The translations under genes were made by a program, and so were the position numbers. Source: Dehalococcoidia bacterium (GTDB taxonomy: Bacteria > Chloroflexota > Dehalococcoidia > Dehalococcoidales > UBA1222). From it: DNA of 19,320 nucleotides. The stretch is from positions 1 to 19,320 of the forward strand of contig WRNP01000019.1 of assembly GCA_009776515.1 (NCBI GenBank). Reading direction: 5' to 3'. Positions 6,328-14,241 of the stretch are shown piece by piece. Position 1 is the stretch's first letter. Each line of letters opens with the position of its first letter. The notes below the pieces were generated by a model, which was given only the letters and a program-made list of their open reading frames with translations, did not search any database and was not told the DNA's origin.

Positions 6328-7311
6328 ATGGTCAGCACCATTCTGGACAGCTACCGCCGCCGCATAGACTATATGCGCATTTCGGTCACCGATCGCTGTG
6401 ACCTGCGCTGTTCCTACTGTACGGCAAGCCGCTTTGAGAACCTAAGCCACGATGACATATTGCGTTACGAGGAAATCGAGCGGGTGGTGCGGGCAGCAGC
6501 TGAACTTGGAGTTAAGGGCATCCGCCTAACCGGCGGCGAGCCTCTGGTACGGCCGCATTTGGATGCCTTGGTACGCATCATCTCCGATATACCGGGTATT
6601 GAGGATATCTCTCTCACTACCAATGCTACTCATCTTGCCAAGTATGCCAGCGCCCTGAAAACGGCCGGACTTAAGCGGGTTAACATCAGTTTGGATACTT
6701 TCAAACCCGAACGTTTTCAGCGTATTTGCGGCCGCAACGCCTTGGGCCAGACTCTGGATGGCATTTCCGCTGCTCAAGAGGCCGGACTCTACCCCGTCAA
6801 AACCAATACCGTGGTCATGCGCGGAGTGAACGATGACGAAATCGCAGACTTTGCCCAAAAAAGCTTAAGCGACGGCTGGCACGTGCGTTACATAGAGGAA
6901 ATGCCGCTTACAGGCCCAGAAAACACCAGGGAGATGGTTTCCATTGCCGAAATCAAAGCAGTCATTGAAAACGCCTTTGGATCACTTGAACCCTGCGGAC
7001 CGGCGGCCGGCCTCGGACCAGCCAAGTACTATCGATTGAAGGGAGCCTCCGGCACTGTGGGCTTCATCGCACCCATGACCCATGCGTTCTGCGAAGACTG
7101 TAATCGCCTTCGCCTCACCGCCGATGGCAAATTGCGCCTATGCCTGCTCCGTGACGACGAGGTTGATTTACGCAGTGCTATCAGGCGCGGTGCAGATCTG
7201 GCCGAGCTCAAAGACCTCTTGTTAAAAGCCGCTCAGCTAAAAAAAGAAAGATACGATCTGGCTGGTAAGGCGTCTGGTCTGGAGCGCCAGATGTGGCAGA
7301 TAGGAGGATAA
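6328..7311 (+). CDS. moaA: GTP 3',8-cyclase (MoaA), radical SAM
   Basis: First enzyme of molybdenum-cofactor synthesis: it cyclises GTP to 3',8-cyclo-GTP by radical SAM chemistry. From the ATG at 6328 the protein has 327 residues. The N-terminal cluster motif is C24-x3-C28-x2-C31 (CDLRCSYC), followed by LTGGEPLVRP, the SAM-binding GGEP motif. The second cluster is C-x2-C-x13-C in FCEDCNRLRLTADGKLRLCL, and the chain ends with Gly-Gly, which activates the enzyme in this family. A longer GTG reading from 6280 adds residues inside the hairpin that do not look like MoaA. It is directly followed by moaC, whose ribosome site lies in its last codons. Confidence 0.95.
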   Translation: MVSTILDSYRRRIDYMRISVTDRCDLRCSYCTASRFENLSHDDILRYEEIERVVRAAAELGVKGIRLTGGEPLVRPHLDALVRIISDIPGIEDISLTTNATHLAKYASALKTAGLKRVNISLDTFKPERFQRICGRNALGQTLDGISAAQEAGLYPVKTNTVVMRGVNDDEIADFAQKSLSDGWHVRYIEEMPLTGPENTREMVSIAEIKAVIENAFGSLEPCGPAAGLGPAKYYRLKGASGTVGFIAPMTHAFCEDCNRLRLTADGKLRLCLLRDDEVDLRSAIRRGADLAELKDLLLKAAQLKKERYDLAGKASGLERQMWQIGG

Positions 7312-7312
7312 A

Positions 7313-7792
7313 TTGCCAGAACTGACCCATGTCAATGCCCGAGGTGAAGCACATATGGTAAACGTCGGCGCCAAGGACGACACCGTGCGCGTAGCCGTAG
7401 CTTCGGGTGGAGTGCGGATGCTACCCGCTACCTTAGAGATAATTAAAAGCAACCAGGTAAAGAAAGGTGACGTCCTGGCGGCTGCTCGTCTGGCCGGCAT
7501 CATGGCCGCTAAGAAAACGCCTGAGCTAATACCGCTCTGCCACAACATCTTGCTCAGCGCCGTAAGCGTGGACTTCGAGTTTGTGGGCGCAGACTATATA
7601 GCGATCACCGCCATGGCTGAGAGCACCGGCAAGACCGGAGTGGAAATGGAGGCGCTGGTTGCTGTTTCGGCCGCCGCTCTTACCATCTATGATATGTGCA
7701 AAGCAGTGGACCGCGACATGACCATCCAAGACATCCGGCTGGAGAAGAAATCCGGTGGCAAGAGCGGTACTTACATTAGAGGAGGGGCTTGA
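7313..7792 (+). CDS. moaC: Cyclic pyranopterin monophosphate synthase (MoaC)
   Basis: Second step of the pathway: converts 3',8-cyclo-GTP to cyclic pyranopterin monophosphate. It has 159 residues, normal length, with the family start (HMVNVGAKDDTVRVAVASG), the core ELIPLCHNIL (71-80), and the active-site region GVEMEALVAVSAAALTIYDM followed by CKAVD, where Asp127 and Lys130 are the likely catalytic pair. The start is TTG at 7313, one base after the moaA stop, with AGGAGG inside the end of moaA: translational coupling is expected. The stop is followed one base later by the MOSC start. Confidence 0.95.
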   Translation: MPELTHVNARGEAHMVNVGAKDDTVRVAVASGGVRMLPATLEIIKSNQVKKGDVLAAARLAGIMAAKKTPELIPLCHNILLSAVSVDFEFVGADYIAITAMAESTGKTGVEMEALVAVSAAALTIYDMCKAVDRDMTIQDIRLEKKSGGKSGTYIRGGA

Positions 7793-7793
7793 T

Positions 7794-8243
7794 ATGGCTA
7801 AAATCGTCGGCGTCTGCCTAAGCGAAAAGGTCGGAGAAAAGAAACACGATATCGGCACGGGCATCCTAAAAGAGGACTATGGGCTTACGGGTGATGCTCA
7901 TGCCCAGGCCGGATGGCACCGCCAGCTTTCCATGCTAGGAACGTCAAGCATCGACAAGATGAAAAGGCTGGGGGCTGATGTCGGCGCTGGCAGCTTCGCC
8001 GAAAACCTCACCGTAGAGGACGATGATTTCAAACTCTTTGATCTCCCTGTTGGCACCAGAATGCACATCGGCCGAGACATCTTGGTGGAGGTGACCCAGA
8101 TAGGCAAGGAGTGCCACGACCGCTGTGCTATTTTCAAACAGGTTGGTACATGTGTCATGCCTGTTGAGGGTATCTTCGTGCGTATCCTGAAAGGCGGCAT
8201 CGTCAAGACCGGAGATACAGTAATCATAGACAAGGAAACTTAA
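7794..8243 (+). CDS. MOSC-domain protein
   Basis: A 149-residue stand-alone MOSC (molybdenum cofactor sulfurase C-terminal) domain. The start is ATG at 7794 behind GAGGAGGGG; a frame from 7755 lies inside moaC and is not the start. Typical features are GLTGDAHA (30-37), SFAENLTVEDDD, and the sulfur-handling stretch IGKECHDRCAIF with C107, C111 and C120, ending in a beta-barrel GIVKTGDTVIID. Such proteins bind molybdopterin or carry sulfur to it. One base separates it from moaC, so it is the third gene of the operon. No moaD or moaE is in the window. Confidence 0.85.
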   Translation: MAKIVGVCLSEKVGEKKHDIGTGILKEDYGLTGDAHAQAGWHRQLSMLGTSSIDKMKRLGADVGAGSFAENLTVEDDDFKLFDLPVGTRMHIGRDILVEVTQIGKECHDRCAIFKQVGTCVMPVEGIFVRILKGGIVKTGDTVIIDKET

Positions 8244-8432
8244 CCCTTAGAGCAATTCTGGCCGTTTTTGCTGCCTTGTTCAGGCATTTGATGGTCAATG
8301 ACTGCGGACTAGCCTACATTGTCTCACGTTTTGAGTCGGGACACGGGAATATTCTTGGGTTTTGGATGGCGAAACATGAGGAGACCAATCTCGGGAGTTT
8401 TTGCATCAGAATTAGACTGTAAGTTGTTCTTG

Positions 8433-9365
8433 TTATGCGAAGAGCGCGGTTGACAGATACCTCTCGCCGGTATCGGGCAGAATAACAACAATCAGTTTGC
8501 TGACATTGCTCGTACGCATTCCAACCTGCGTTGCAGCCCAAAGAGCGGCACCCGATGAAATACCTACCAACATGCCTTCTGTCTTGGCTATTTTCCGCCC
8601 CGTTACAAAAGCATCATCGTTGGTGACGGTAATGATTTCGTCATATATTTTTGCATTGAGTGTGTCTGGCACAAAGCCAGCACCTATGCCCTGTAGCTTG
8701 TGCGGCCCGGCTGTTCCCCTAGAAAGCATGGGGCTATCGGCGGGCTCAACGGCAACAACTTGAATGTTTGGGTTTTTGGATTTTAGGTATTCACCTACAC
8801 CGCTTATCGTACCTCCTGTTCCGACGCCGCTTACAAGTATATCAACCTTGCCGTCCGTGTCTTCCCAAATCTCAGGCCCAGTCGTTGCCTTGTGGACACC
8901 GGGATTGGCGGGGTTGACAAACTGCCCCGGTATAAAAGCATTGGGCGTTTCTCCCGCCAATTCCTCCGCTTTGGCGATAGCGCCCTTCATTCCCTTGGTG
9001 CCCTCGGTAAGCACCACTTCTGCGCCGTAGGCCTTTAGCAGGTTGCGGCGCTCAATGCTCATTGTTTCCGGCATGGTCAGTATCAATCTATAGTTCCTTG
9101 TCGCCGCGACTGATGCCAGACCTATACCAGTATTACCGCTGGTTGGCTCGATGATAACCGAGCCTGCTTTCAATAGTCCGGAGCGCTCTGCTTGGTCTAC
9201 CATCGCCCAGGCTATTCTGTCTTTTATGCTGCCGGCCGGGTTAAAATACTCCAGTTTCCCGACCAGCCGTGCTTTTACGCCACTTTTAGCGCCGTAGTTC
9301 GCGAGTTCCAAAAGCGGTGTTTTCCCGATTAATTCTGTTATATTTCTATAAATTTTGCCTGGCAC
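8433..9365 (-). CDS. cysK: Cysteine synthase A (O-acetylserine sulfhydrylase)
   Basis: PLP enzyme that makes cysteine from O-acetylserine and sulfide. It has about 310 residues from the GTG at 9365, which has AGGAGG four bases upstream and gives the normal family start KIYRNITELIGKTPLLEL. Earlier in-frame ATGs at 9392 and 9383 lack any ribosome site. The PLP lysine is K48 in NPAGSIKDRIAW; TSGNTGIGLA binds the substrate carboxylate and GVGTGGTISG the cofactor phosphate. The C-terminal end DTGERYLSTALFA is complete. It stands alone, convergent with the MOSC gene, and has its own promoter. Confidence 0.93.
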   Translation of the reverse strand: MPGKIYRNITELIGKTPLLELANYGAKSGVKARLVGKLEYFNPAGSIKDRIAWAMVDQAERSGLLKAGSVIIEPTSGNTGIGLASVAATRNYRLILTMPETMSIERRNLLKAYGAEVVLTEGTKGMKGAIAKAEELAGETPNAFIPGQFVNPANPGVHKATTGPEIWEDTDGKVDILVSGVGTGGTISGVGEYLKSKNPNIQVVAVEPADSPMLSRGTAGPHKLQGIGAGFVPDTLNAKIYDEIITVTNDDAFVTGRKIAKTEGMLVGISSGAALWAATQVGMRTSNVSKLIVVILPDTGERYLSTALFA

Positions 9366-9389
9366 ATTGCCTCCTGCAAACATACTATT

Positions 9390-9406
9390 CATATAAGTAT
9401 TATATG
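9390..9406. promoter_or_regulatory. Perfect palindrome at the cysK transcription start (putative operator)
   Basis: CATATAA and TTATATG face each other across GTA. The centre lies about 15 bases past the -10 box, at the predicted start of cysK transcription, where a bound repressor would block RNA polymerase. TATTATATGG at 9398-9407 recurs upstream of the rrf2 gene (minus strand, 16174-16165), so the Rrf2-family product is the prime candidate to bind. Confidence 0.55.
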
Positions 9407-9413
9407 GAAACTA

Positions 9414-9442
9414 ATTGTAGCCTATAACTTGTTGCATGTCAA
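9414..9442 (-). promoter_or_regulatory. Sigma-70 promoter of cysK
   Basis: Read on the minus strand, TTGACA (9442-9437), a 17-base spacer and TACAAT (9419-9414) make an almost perfect promoter. It should start the cysK transcript near 9407. Confidence 0.8.
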
Positions 9443-9595
9443 GCAGCCTCTTTGCGTGTTTATGTAAATCATGCCGCTTAGTCATTTAGTCTGCCGACAA
9501 TTGTACGAACAATCAGCGTGATGTGTGCTATACTGAATGAACTTACACTCATGCAGTACTCTCGTCTGTTACGCTGAATTAACGGAGGGAGTGCT

Positions 9596-9667
9596 ATGCC
9601 AGTTAAGCTATTTTCCTTGGAGGAAATCATCGCACTCAAGCTGAGCGGGTCAGAACATACTTCCTGA
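9596..9667 (+). pseudogene. Broken small gene, 23-codon stub
   Basis: A strong ribosome site (CGGAGGGAG) leads into ATG at 9596, reading MPVKLFSLEEIIALKLSG. The frame ends at a stop at 9665-9667, just where a truncated transposase on the other strand begins. It looks like the 5' end of a real gene whose body was replaced by the insertion. The family is not recognised. Nothing identifiable is seen between the cysK promoter and this stub. Confidence 0.4.
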
Positions 9668-9761
9668 TGATCTCAGCCTAAGATTTGCCGATATTGTAAA
9701 GACCCACCATCTGACGCTTGGACTCTTCGGAATACTCCCTTTTCTTTCTTCTTTCAGCCAT
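9645..9761 (-). mobile_element. Truncated IS3-type transposase OrfA remnant
   Basis: From the ATG at 9761 the frame reads MAERRKKREYSEESKRQMVG and LYNIGKS, then a TAG at 9680-9678, then AEIIRKYVLT in the same frame. Together these are the N-terminal helix-turn-helix of IS3-family OrfA, with an in-frame stop where Ala or Ser is usual. The ribosome site GGAAAGGAAG is present. All of the remaining OrfA and OrfB is missing. The stretch from 9762 to 9894 is the former upstream end of the element and has no other gene. Confidence 0.6.
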
Positions 9762-9894
9762 GGCTTGCTTCCTTTCCTGACAGTATTATTGACCATATTA
9801 ATTCTGTCCAGTAAAGTATAGTCAATCCAAAACTGATACGCTGTAAACAAAGAAAAGGATTATTAAATCTTTCAAAGAAATTTTTGATTTGCTA

Positions 9895-9934
9895 TTGATA
9901 ATTCGTCGGATTTAATATATAATAATTCCGACGA
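9895..9934 (+). promoter_or_regulatory. abiE promoter with palindromic operator
   Basis: TTGATA (9895-9900), a 17-base spacer and TATAAT (9918-9923) form a strong promoter. TCGTCGGA (9903-9910) and TCCGACGA (9927-9934) are perfect inverted repeats bracketing the -10 box. AbiEi antitoxins are known to repress their own promoter through inverted repeats, so this is the likely AbiEi operator. Confidence 0.7.
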
Positions 9935-9940
9935 GATGAT

Positions 9941-10561
9941 ATGATGAAACGAGTAACGTCCTTAAAGACAATTGAAGAAAGAATTATTTCCAGCAGTACA
10001 GGCACAATTTTTATTACGTCTGATTTTGCGGATTTAGCATCGTCTGATGCTGCAAACAGAGCGTTGCTTCGCCTTGAGAGAAATGGCGTTGTACGGCGCG
10101 TCTTATTTGGGGTTTATGAATACCCTGAGTTTAATAAATTTCTCAATGAGCATATCGCTCCATCACCAGACAAAGTGGCTCATGCTTTGGCGCGAAAATT
10201 CGGATGGACTATTGTTCCCTGCGGAGACACAGCCTTGAATCTGCTTGGGCTTTCCACACAGGTTCCCGCTGTTTGGTCATATGTCAGTGACGGAACCTAC
10301 AAGGAATACACCTTTGGCAAAACTACTGTTAAATTCAAAAAAACCACGAATAGAGAAATTTCTAAGCTTTCCTATAAAACTGCACTTGTGGTTCAGGCGT
10401 TTAAGGCTCTTGAAAAGGATAATGTGACCGACGCTGTTCTGATAAAGCTAAAAAGAGGATTAACAAAAGCAGAAAAAAAGAAAATGTCCGAAGAAGCCAA
10501 AACTGTAACCTCTTGGGTTTATGAATATATCAAGAAAATATGCAGGAGCGATGAAACATGA
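9941..10561 (+). CDS. abiEi: Type IV antitoxin AbiEi (DUF6088 type)
   Basis: A 206-residue protein with an N-terminal winged helix (about residues 1-65, including FITSDFADLASSDAANRALL and RLERNGVVRRVLFGVYEYPE) that binds DNA, then the AbiEi antitoxin domain with KVAHALARKFGW and GDTALNLLGLSTQVP near 90-110, and a Lys-rich C-terminal helix. In this system the antitoxin represses its operon and counters the toxin without a stable direct complex. It overlaps the toxin gene by four bases (ATGA). The ribosome site is weak. Base composition is clearly more AT-rich than the flanking genes, which suggests transfer. Confidence 0.88.
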   Translation: MMKRVTSLKTIEERIISSSTGTIFITSDFADLASSDAANRALLRLERNGVVRRVLFGVYEYPEFNKFLNEHIAPSPDKVAHALARKFGWTIVPCGDTALNLLGLSTQVPAVWSYVSDGTYKEYTFGKTTVKFKKTTNREISKLSYKTALVVQAFKALEKDNVTDAVLIKLKRGLTKAEKKKMSEEAKTVTSWVYEYIKKICRSDET

Positions 10562-11562
10562 TTGATATTGCAAGGATTAATAAAAAGGACAGAAACGCCC
10601 TGTTTAAGAATACTGCAGCGAAAATGGGTATGACCGAAGCGATTATTGAAAAGGATTTTTGGGTGTGCTATACGCTTGATTATCTGTTTCATCGGTGTCG
10701 CTGGAAGAAGCAGATAGCTTTCAAGGGCGGTACAAGTCTTTCAAAGGCTTACGGATTAATTGAGCGCTTTTCCGAAGATATAGATTTGATCCTTGATTGG
10801 CGACTACTCGGATACAATATTGATGAGCCTTGGGAGGAACGCAGCAACACCAAGCAGGATTTGTTTAATAGACAGACAAACACACGAACCGAATCATTTT
10901 TACGGGATGCCTTTCTCCCGGTGCTTACTGCCGACCTTCAAAAAGAAATTAATGCCTCAATTGGTTGCTACATAGAAGAAAGCGATCCTCAAACCATAGC
11001 CCTTACTTACCAGTACGGCTTTGAAGATGTTTCTATTCTGCCGGTCATCCGTCTTGAAATCGGCGCATTAGCCGCATGGACGCCTGCCGCAGAAAAATCA
11101 ATCACGCCATATGCCGCCATACAATATCCAGAACTGTTCAGGCAGCCTTCCACGGATATTCTGACCGTTTTGCCTGAACGAACCTTTTGGGAGAAAGTCA
11201 CCATTCTGCATCGGGAAGCAAGTCGACCCGATGATAAGGCTTTCCCTGTAAGATATTCCCGGCATTACTATGATTTATATTGCATGTCAGGTTCGCCAGT
11301 TAAAGCCTCGGCGTTTGCCGATTTGGAGTTGTTGTATCGGATCGTGCAGTTCAAAGAAAAATTTTATCGCTGCTCGTGGGCAAAGTATGAAAACGCGAAA
11401 GTCGGAACAATGAAGTTAATGCCGCCAGAAAGAAGTCTCGCTGTGCTTGAAGATGATTACGAACATATGCAAAATATGCTTTTTGGTGTCAAGCCGACAT
11501 TTAATGAAATAATAAGCGGGATCGAAAAACTGGAAAGAGAAATTAATTCTATGGTTTTGTGA
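10558..11562 (+). CDS. abiEii: Type IV toxin AbiEii, nucleotidyltransferase
   Basis: A 334-residue protein of the AbiEii/AbiGii family. The nucleotidyltransferase signature is KGGTSLSKAYGLIERFSEDI and D76-L: GGTS at 57-60 and the acidic pair D74/D76, which bind metal and nucleotide. The C-terminal motifs FWEKVTILHREASRP and YSRHYYDLYCM (near 215-245) complete the family pattern. The toxins of this family stop growth, in studied cases by modifying tRNA ends, and can abort phage infection. Length is normal and no key residue is missing, so the pair appears functional. Confidence 0.92.
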   Translation: MIDIARINKKDRNALFKNTAAKMGMTEAIIEKDFWVCYTLDYLFHRCRWKKQIAFKGGTSLSKAYGLIERFSEDIDLILDWRLLGYNIDEPWEERSNTKQDLFNRQTNTRTESFLRDAFLPVLTADLQKEINASIGCYIEESDPQTIALTYQYGFEDVSILPVIRLEIGALAAWTPAAEKSITPYAAIQYPELFRQPSTDILTVLPERTFWEKVTILHREASRPDDKAFPVRYSRHYYDLYCMSGSPVKASAFADLELLYRIVQFKEKFYRCSWAKYENAKVGTMKLMPPERSLAVLEDDYEHMQNMLFGVKPTFNEIISGIEKLEREINSMVL

Positions 11563-11566
11563 TGGT

Positions 11567-11708
11567 AGCAACAAAATCGCCGCGCATCACGGCATAAGCA
11601 GGGATGCGTTTTTGGCGTGGATCTCCAACAAAGAAAATGACCGCCCACAAGATCGGCTATCTTTGGAAGTTCAAGGTTCCCGAAGTGGATGAGTGGGCAC
11701 GGAAAGCT
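11567..11708 (+). pseudogene. Frameshifted excisionase-type HTH gene remnant
   Basis: Two adjacent frames together give one excisionase/MerR-like helix-turn-helix domain. The first reads NKIAAHHGISRDAFLAWISN, and from 11637 the second reads MTAHKIGYLWKFKVPEVDEW followed by ARKA. The second matches the family pattern (A-H-K-I-G-x-x-W-K-F-x-x-x-E-V-D-E-W). The shift is in an A-rich stretch at 11628-11637. The 5' end is missing and the 3' end runs into metY on the other strand. It marks an old recombination point beside the abiE pair. Confidence 0.6.
11583..11613 (+). terminator. Possible intrinsic terminator of abiE
   Basis: CGCATC (11583-11588) and GATGCG (11603-11608) can pair, with a small GC/GC inner stem in the loop, followed by five Ts at 11609-11613. 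It lies about 20 bases after the abiEii stop. The stem is short, and it coincides with the HTH remnant, so confidence is modest. Confidence 0.4.
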
Positions 11709-12976
11709 TGCTCCAAATCAGCGATGATGTCATCAATATGTTCCGTACCTATGGAAAGGCGGATGGTGTTAGGCTTGATGCCTTGCTCAAATAATTCGTT
11801 TTCCGAGAGCTGCGAATGCGTCGTGCTGGCCGGATGAATGACCAGAGATTTACTGTCGGCAACATTGGCCAGCAGCGAGAATAGCTCCAACCGATCAACG
11901 AATGTCTTGGCATCCTCTGAGTCACCTTTGATTTCAAAGGTAAAGATTGAACCTGCCCCTTTCGGGAAATATTTCTGATATAGGGCGTTGCTGGGATGTG
12001 TCGTGATGGCGGGATGATTAACCGCCGCTACTTGATCATGCTGCGATAGATATTCGACTACTTTCAGAGCATTTTGCACGTGGCGCTCTACTCTGAGTGA
12101 CAAAGTTTCCAATCCTTGGAGGAACAGAAACGAGTGAAATGGGCTGATGGTTGCACCGGTATCTCTCATTAAAGTGAGCCGCATTTTAATGATATACGCC
12201 AAATTTCCCGCAACGTCCGCTAGCACCGCCCCATGGTAACTGGGATTGGTTTTAGACAATCCGGGGAATTTGTCGTTGGCTGCCCAATTAAAGTTGCCGG
12301 AATCAACCACTACGCCGCCAATGGCCGTACCATGCCCGCCAATAAACTTTGTTGCGGAATGGATAACGATATCCGCACCATGCTCAATAGGGCGGAAGAG
12401 GAAAGGTGTGGCAAAGGTGTTGTCCGCAACAAGGGGAATGCCGTGCTTGTGTGCAACAGCCGCAACGGCATCCACATCAACAATGGATGAATTCGGGTTT
12501 CCCAGCGTTTCGATAAATATTGCCCGGGTGTTTTCTTTTATGGCCTGGTCGAAATATTCTGGCTTGTCACCGTCAACAAAAGTCGTTTCGATACCGAAAT
12601 CTGGCAAGGTGTGGGCTAGCAGATTGTATGATCCGCCGTAGATGCGCTTATCTGATACAATGTGATGGCCAGCAAGGGCAATATTTTGTATGGCGTACGT
12701 AAGGGCCGCTGCGCCGGACGCAGTCGCCAGCGCCGCCGCGCCGCCTTCAAGCGCCGTAATGCGCTGCTCAAAAACATCAGACGTCGGGTTCATCAGCCTT
12801 GTATAAATGTTGCCGCTTTCCGACAGCGCAAACCTTCCGGCTGCCTGGGCGCAATCCTTAAATACATAGGACGAGGTGGCGTATATTGGCACAGCCCGGG
12901 CGTCCGTTGCCGGGTCGGGTTGCTCCTGCCCTGCATGGAGTTGTAAGGTTTCAAACCGGTAATTTTTCTTAGCCAT
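11657..12976 (-). CDS. metY: O-acetylhomoserine sulfhydrylase
   Basis: PLP enzyme of the Cys/Met metabolism family that makes homocysteine from O-acetylhomoserine and sulfide. It has 439 residues with ribosome site AGGGGTGG. Key features are ETLQLHAGQEQPDPATDARA at the start, YTRLMNPTSDVFEQRI, SGAAALTYAI, and the PLP lysine K210 in IHSATKFIGGHGTAIGG. The long-chain form with GNPNSSIVDVDAVA fits O-acetylhomoserine rather than cystathionine enzymes. Family members usually end near DLEQAF; here about 12 more residues (from RAHSSTSGTL on) are read from the antisense of the HTH remnant before a stop at 11657. It follows iscS by 51 bases. Confidence 0.92.
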   Translation of the reverse strand: MAKKNYRFETLQLHAGQEQPDPATDARAVPIYATSSYVFKDCAQAAGRFALSESGNIYTRLMNPTSDVFEQRITALEGGAAALATASGAAALTYAIQNIALAGHHIVSDKRIYGGSYNLLAHTLPDFGIETTFVDGDKPEYFDQAIKENTRAIFIETLGNPNSSIVDVDAVAAVAHKHGIPLVADNTFATPFLFRPIEHGADIVIHSATKFIGGHGTAIGGVVVDSGNFNWAANDKFPGLSKTNPSYHGAVLADVAGNLAYIIKMRLTLMRDTGATISPFHSFLFLQGLETLSLRVERHVQNALKVVEYLSQHDQVAAVNHPAITTHPSNALYQKYFPKGAGSIFTFEIKGDSEDAKTFVDRLELFSLLANVADSKSLVIHPASTTHSQLSENELFEQGIKPNTIRLSIGTEHIDDIIADLEQAFRAHSSTSGTLNFQR

Positions 12977-13026
12977 GGTTAACCACCCCTTTCTAGATAG
13001 CTATATTTCATCTTTTACTCTGCTTG

Positions 13027-14175
13027 CTACAGCGGGGACATAGCGCGCAGTCTGGCCACGATTCCCGGTAGCTTTTCCAGGACATAATCAATATCGTCGT
13101 CTGTGTTTTCTCCGCTTAGCGAGAGCCTGAGAGATCCGTGGGCGATTTCATGGGACAAACCCGTAGCTAAAAGGACGTGGGAGGGATCCAATGAACCCGA
13201 TGAGCAGGCAGAGCCGGAAGAGGCGCAGATTCCGCATTGATCAAGCAGCAGAAGCATAGCCTCACCCTCTATACATTCAAAGATAAACGAGGCAATCCCC
13301 GGTAGCCTATTTAGCGGATCGCCAGTAAGGCGAGAGCGGGGAATTTTCAGCAGTTCCACTATCAGCCTATCCCTCATTTGTGAAACCTTGAGTAGCGGCA
13401 GGTTTAAAAGGGCCTCTTCCAGAGCGGCGGCTAGTGCCACAATCCCTGCCACATTTTCGGTGCCGGAACGCCTGTCGTTTTCCTGCCCTCCTCCGTGTAA
13501 AAACGGCGGCAGTTTCAACTCTTTTTTGGCGTATAACACCCCAACGCCTTTCGTGCCGCCAAACTTGTGCCCCGAGAATGACATTATGTCAACGTTCATT
13601 TCTTTGACGTTAACCGGAATATGCCCAACCGCCTGTACTGCGTCGGTATGGAAAAGAACGCCGTTTTCTTGGGCGATTTTGCCGATTTCCGAGACGGGCA
13701 GGATTGTGCCTATTTCGTTATTAGCCGTCATTATGGTTATCAGTACCGTATCGTTACGAATGGCGCTCCGTAACTCGTCCAGAGAAATTTGCCCGTATTG
13801 ATTAACCTTGAGATAGGTTACGTCATAGCCATTCTTTTCAAGATGCCGCAGGGTATTCAATATAGCCGGATGTTCTATCTGGGAGCTTATGATGTGCCTG
13901 CCCAGGCCTTTCTTAAGTTCGGCTACGGATTTTACCGCCCAGTTGTCCGATTCCGTACCGCTGCCCGTAAAATAGATTTCATGAGGCAGGGCGCCGATAG
14001 CTTGGGCAACCCTGCTCCTTGCGTTTTCAACAGCTTTTTTCGCCTCACGGCCCAGGGAATACACTGAGGATGGATTACCATAGGCACCGCTCAGATATGG
14101 CTGTACGGCTTCTTGGGCAGCCTTTGATAGTTTTGTGGTTGCAGCGTTATCTAGATATACGATTTCATTCACCAC
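13027..14175 (-). CDS. iscS: Cysteine desulfurase (IscS/NifS family)
   Basis: PLP enzyme that removes sulfur from cysteine as a persulfide for iron-sulfur clusters, thiolation or molybdenum-cofactor sulfuration. It has 382 residues. The start motif YLDNAATTKLS, H102 in SSQIEHPAIL, the PLP lysine K204 in SFSGHKFGGTKG, and the catalytic Cys324 in SSGSACSSGSLDPSHVL are all present. Two GTG codons in tandem (14175 and 14172) follow AAGGAGA; the second has the better spacing, so the protein may be one residue shorter. No iscU is nearby. Position between metA and metY suggests a role in general sulfur supply. Confidence 0.93.
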   Translation of the reverse strand: MVNEIVYLDNAATTKLSKAAQEAVQPYLSGAYGNPSSVYSLGREAKKAVENARSRVAQAIGALPHEIYFTGSGTESDNWAVKSVAELKKGLGRHIISSQIEHPAILNTLRHLEKNGYDVTYLKVNQYGQISLDELRSAIRNDTVLITIMTANNEIGTILPVSEIGKIAQENGVLFHTDAVQAVGHIPVNVKEMNVDIMSFSGHKFGGTKGVGVLYAKKELKLPPFLHGGGQENDRRSGTENVAGIVALAAALEEALLNLPLLKVSQMRDRLIVELLKIPRSRLTGDPLNRLPGIASFIFECIEGEAMLLLLDQCGICASSGSACSSGSLDPSHVLLATGLSHEIAHGSLRLSLSGENTDDDIDYVLEKLPGIVARLRAMSPL

Positions 14176-14241
14176 CGTTCTCCTTGCCTTATGGATTAGT
14201 CGCTATAAAATTTGTGGTGGAATTATGGCGCCTCTCAGGAG

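Noticed and set aside
8244..8432. Terminator or small gene between the MOSC gene and cysK
   Set aside because: No GC-rich stem followed by a T-run and no coding-like short frame were found in these 189 bases.
12246..12641. Plus-strand 131-codon frame opposite metY
   Set aside because: Antisense shadow of a well-supported PLP enzyme.
13388..13801. Plus-strand 137-codon frame opposite the cysteine desulfurase
   Set aside because: Antisense shadow; composition follows the other strand's codons and no domain is visible.
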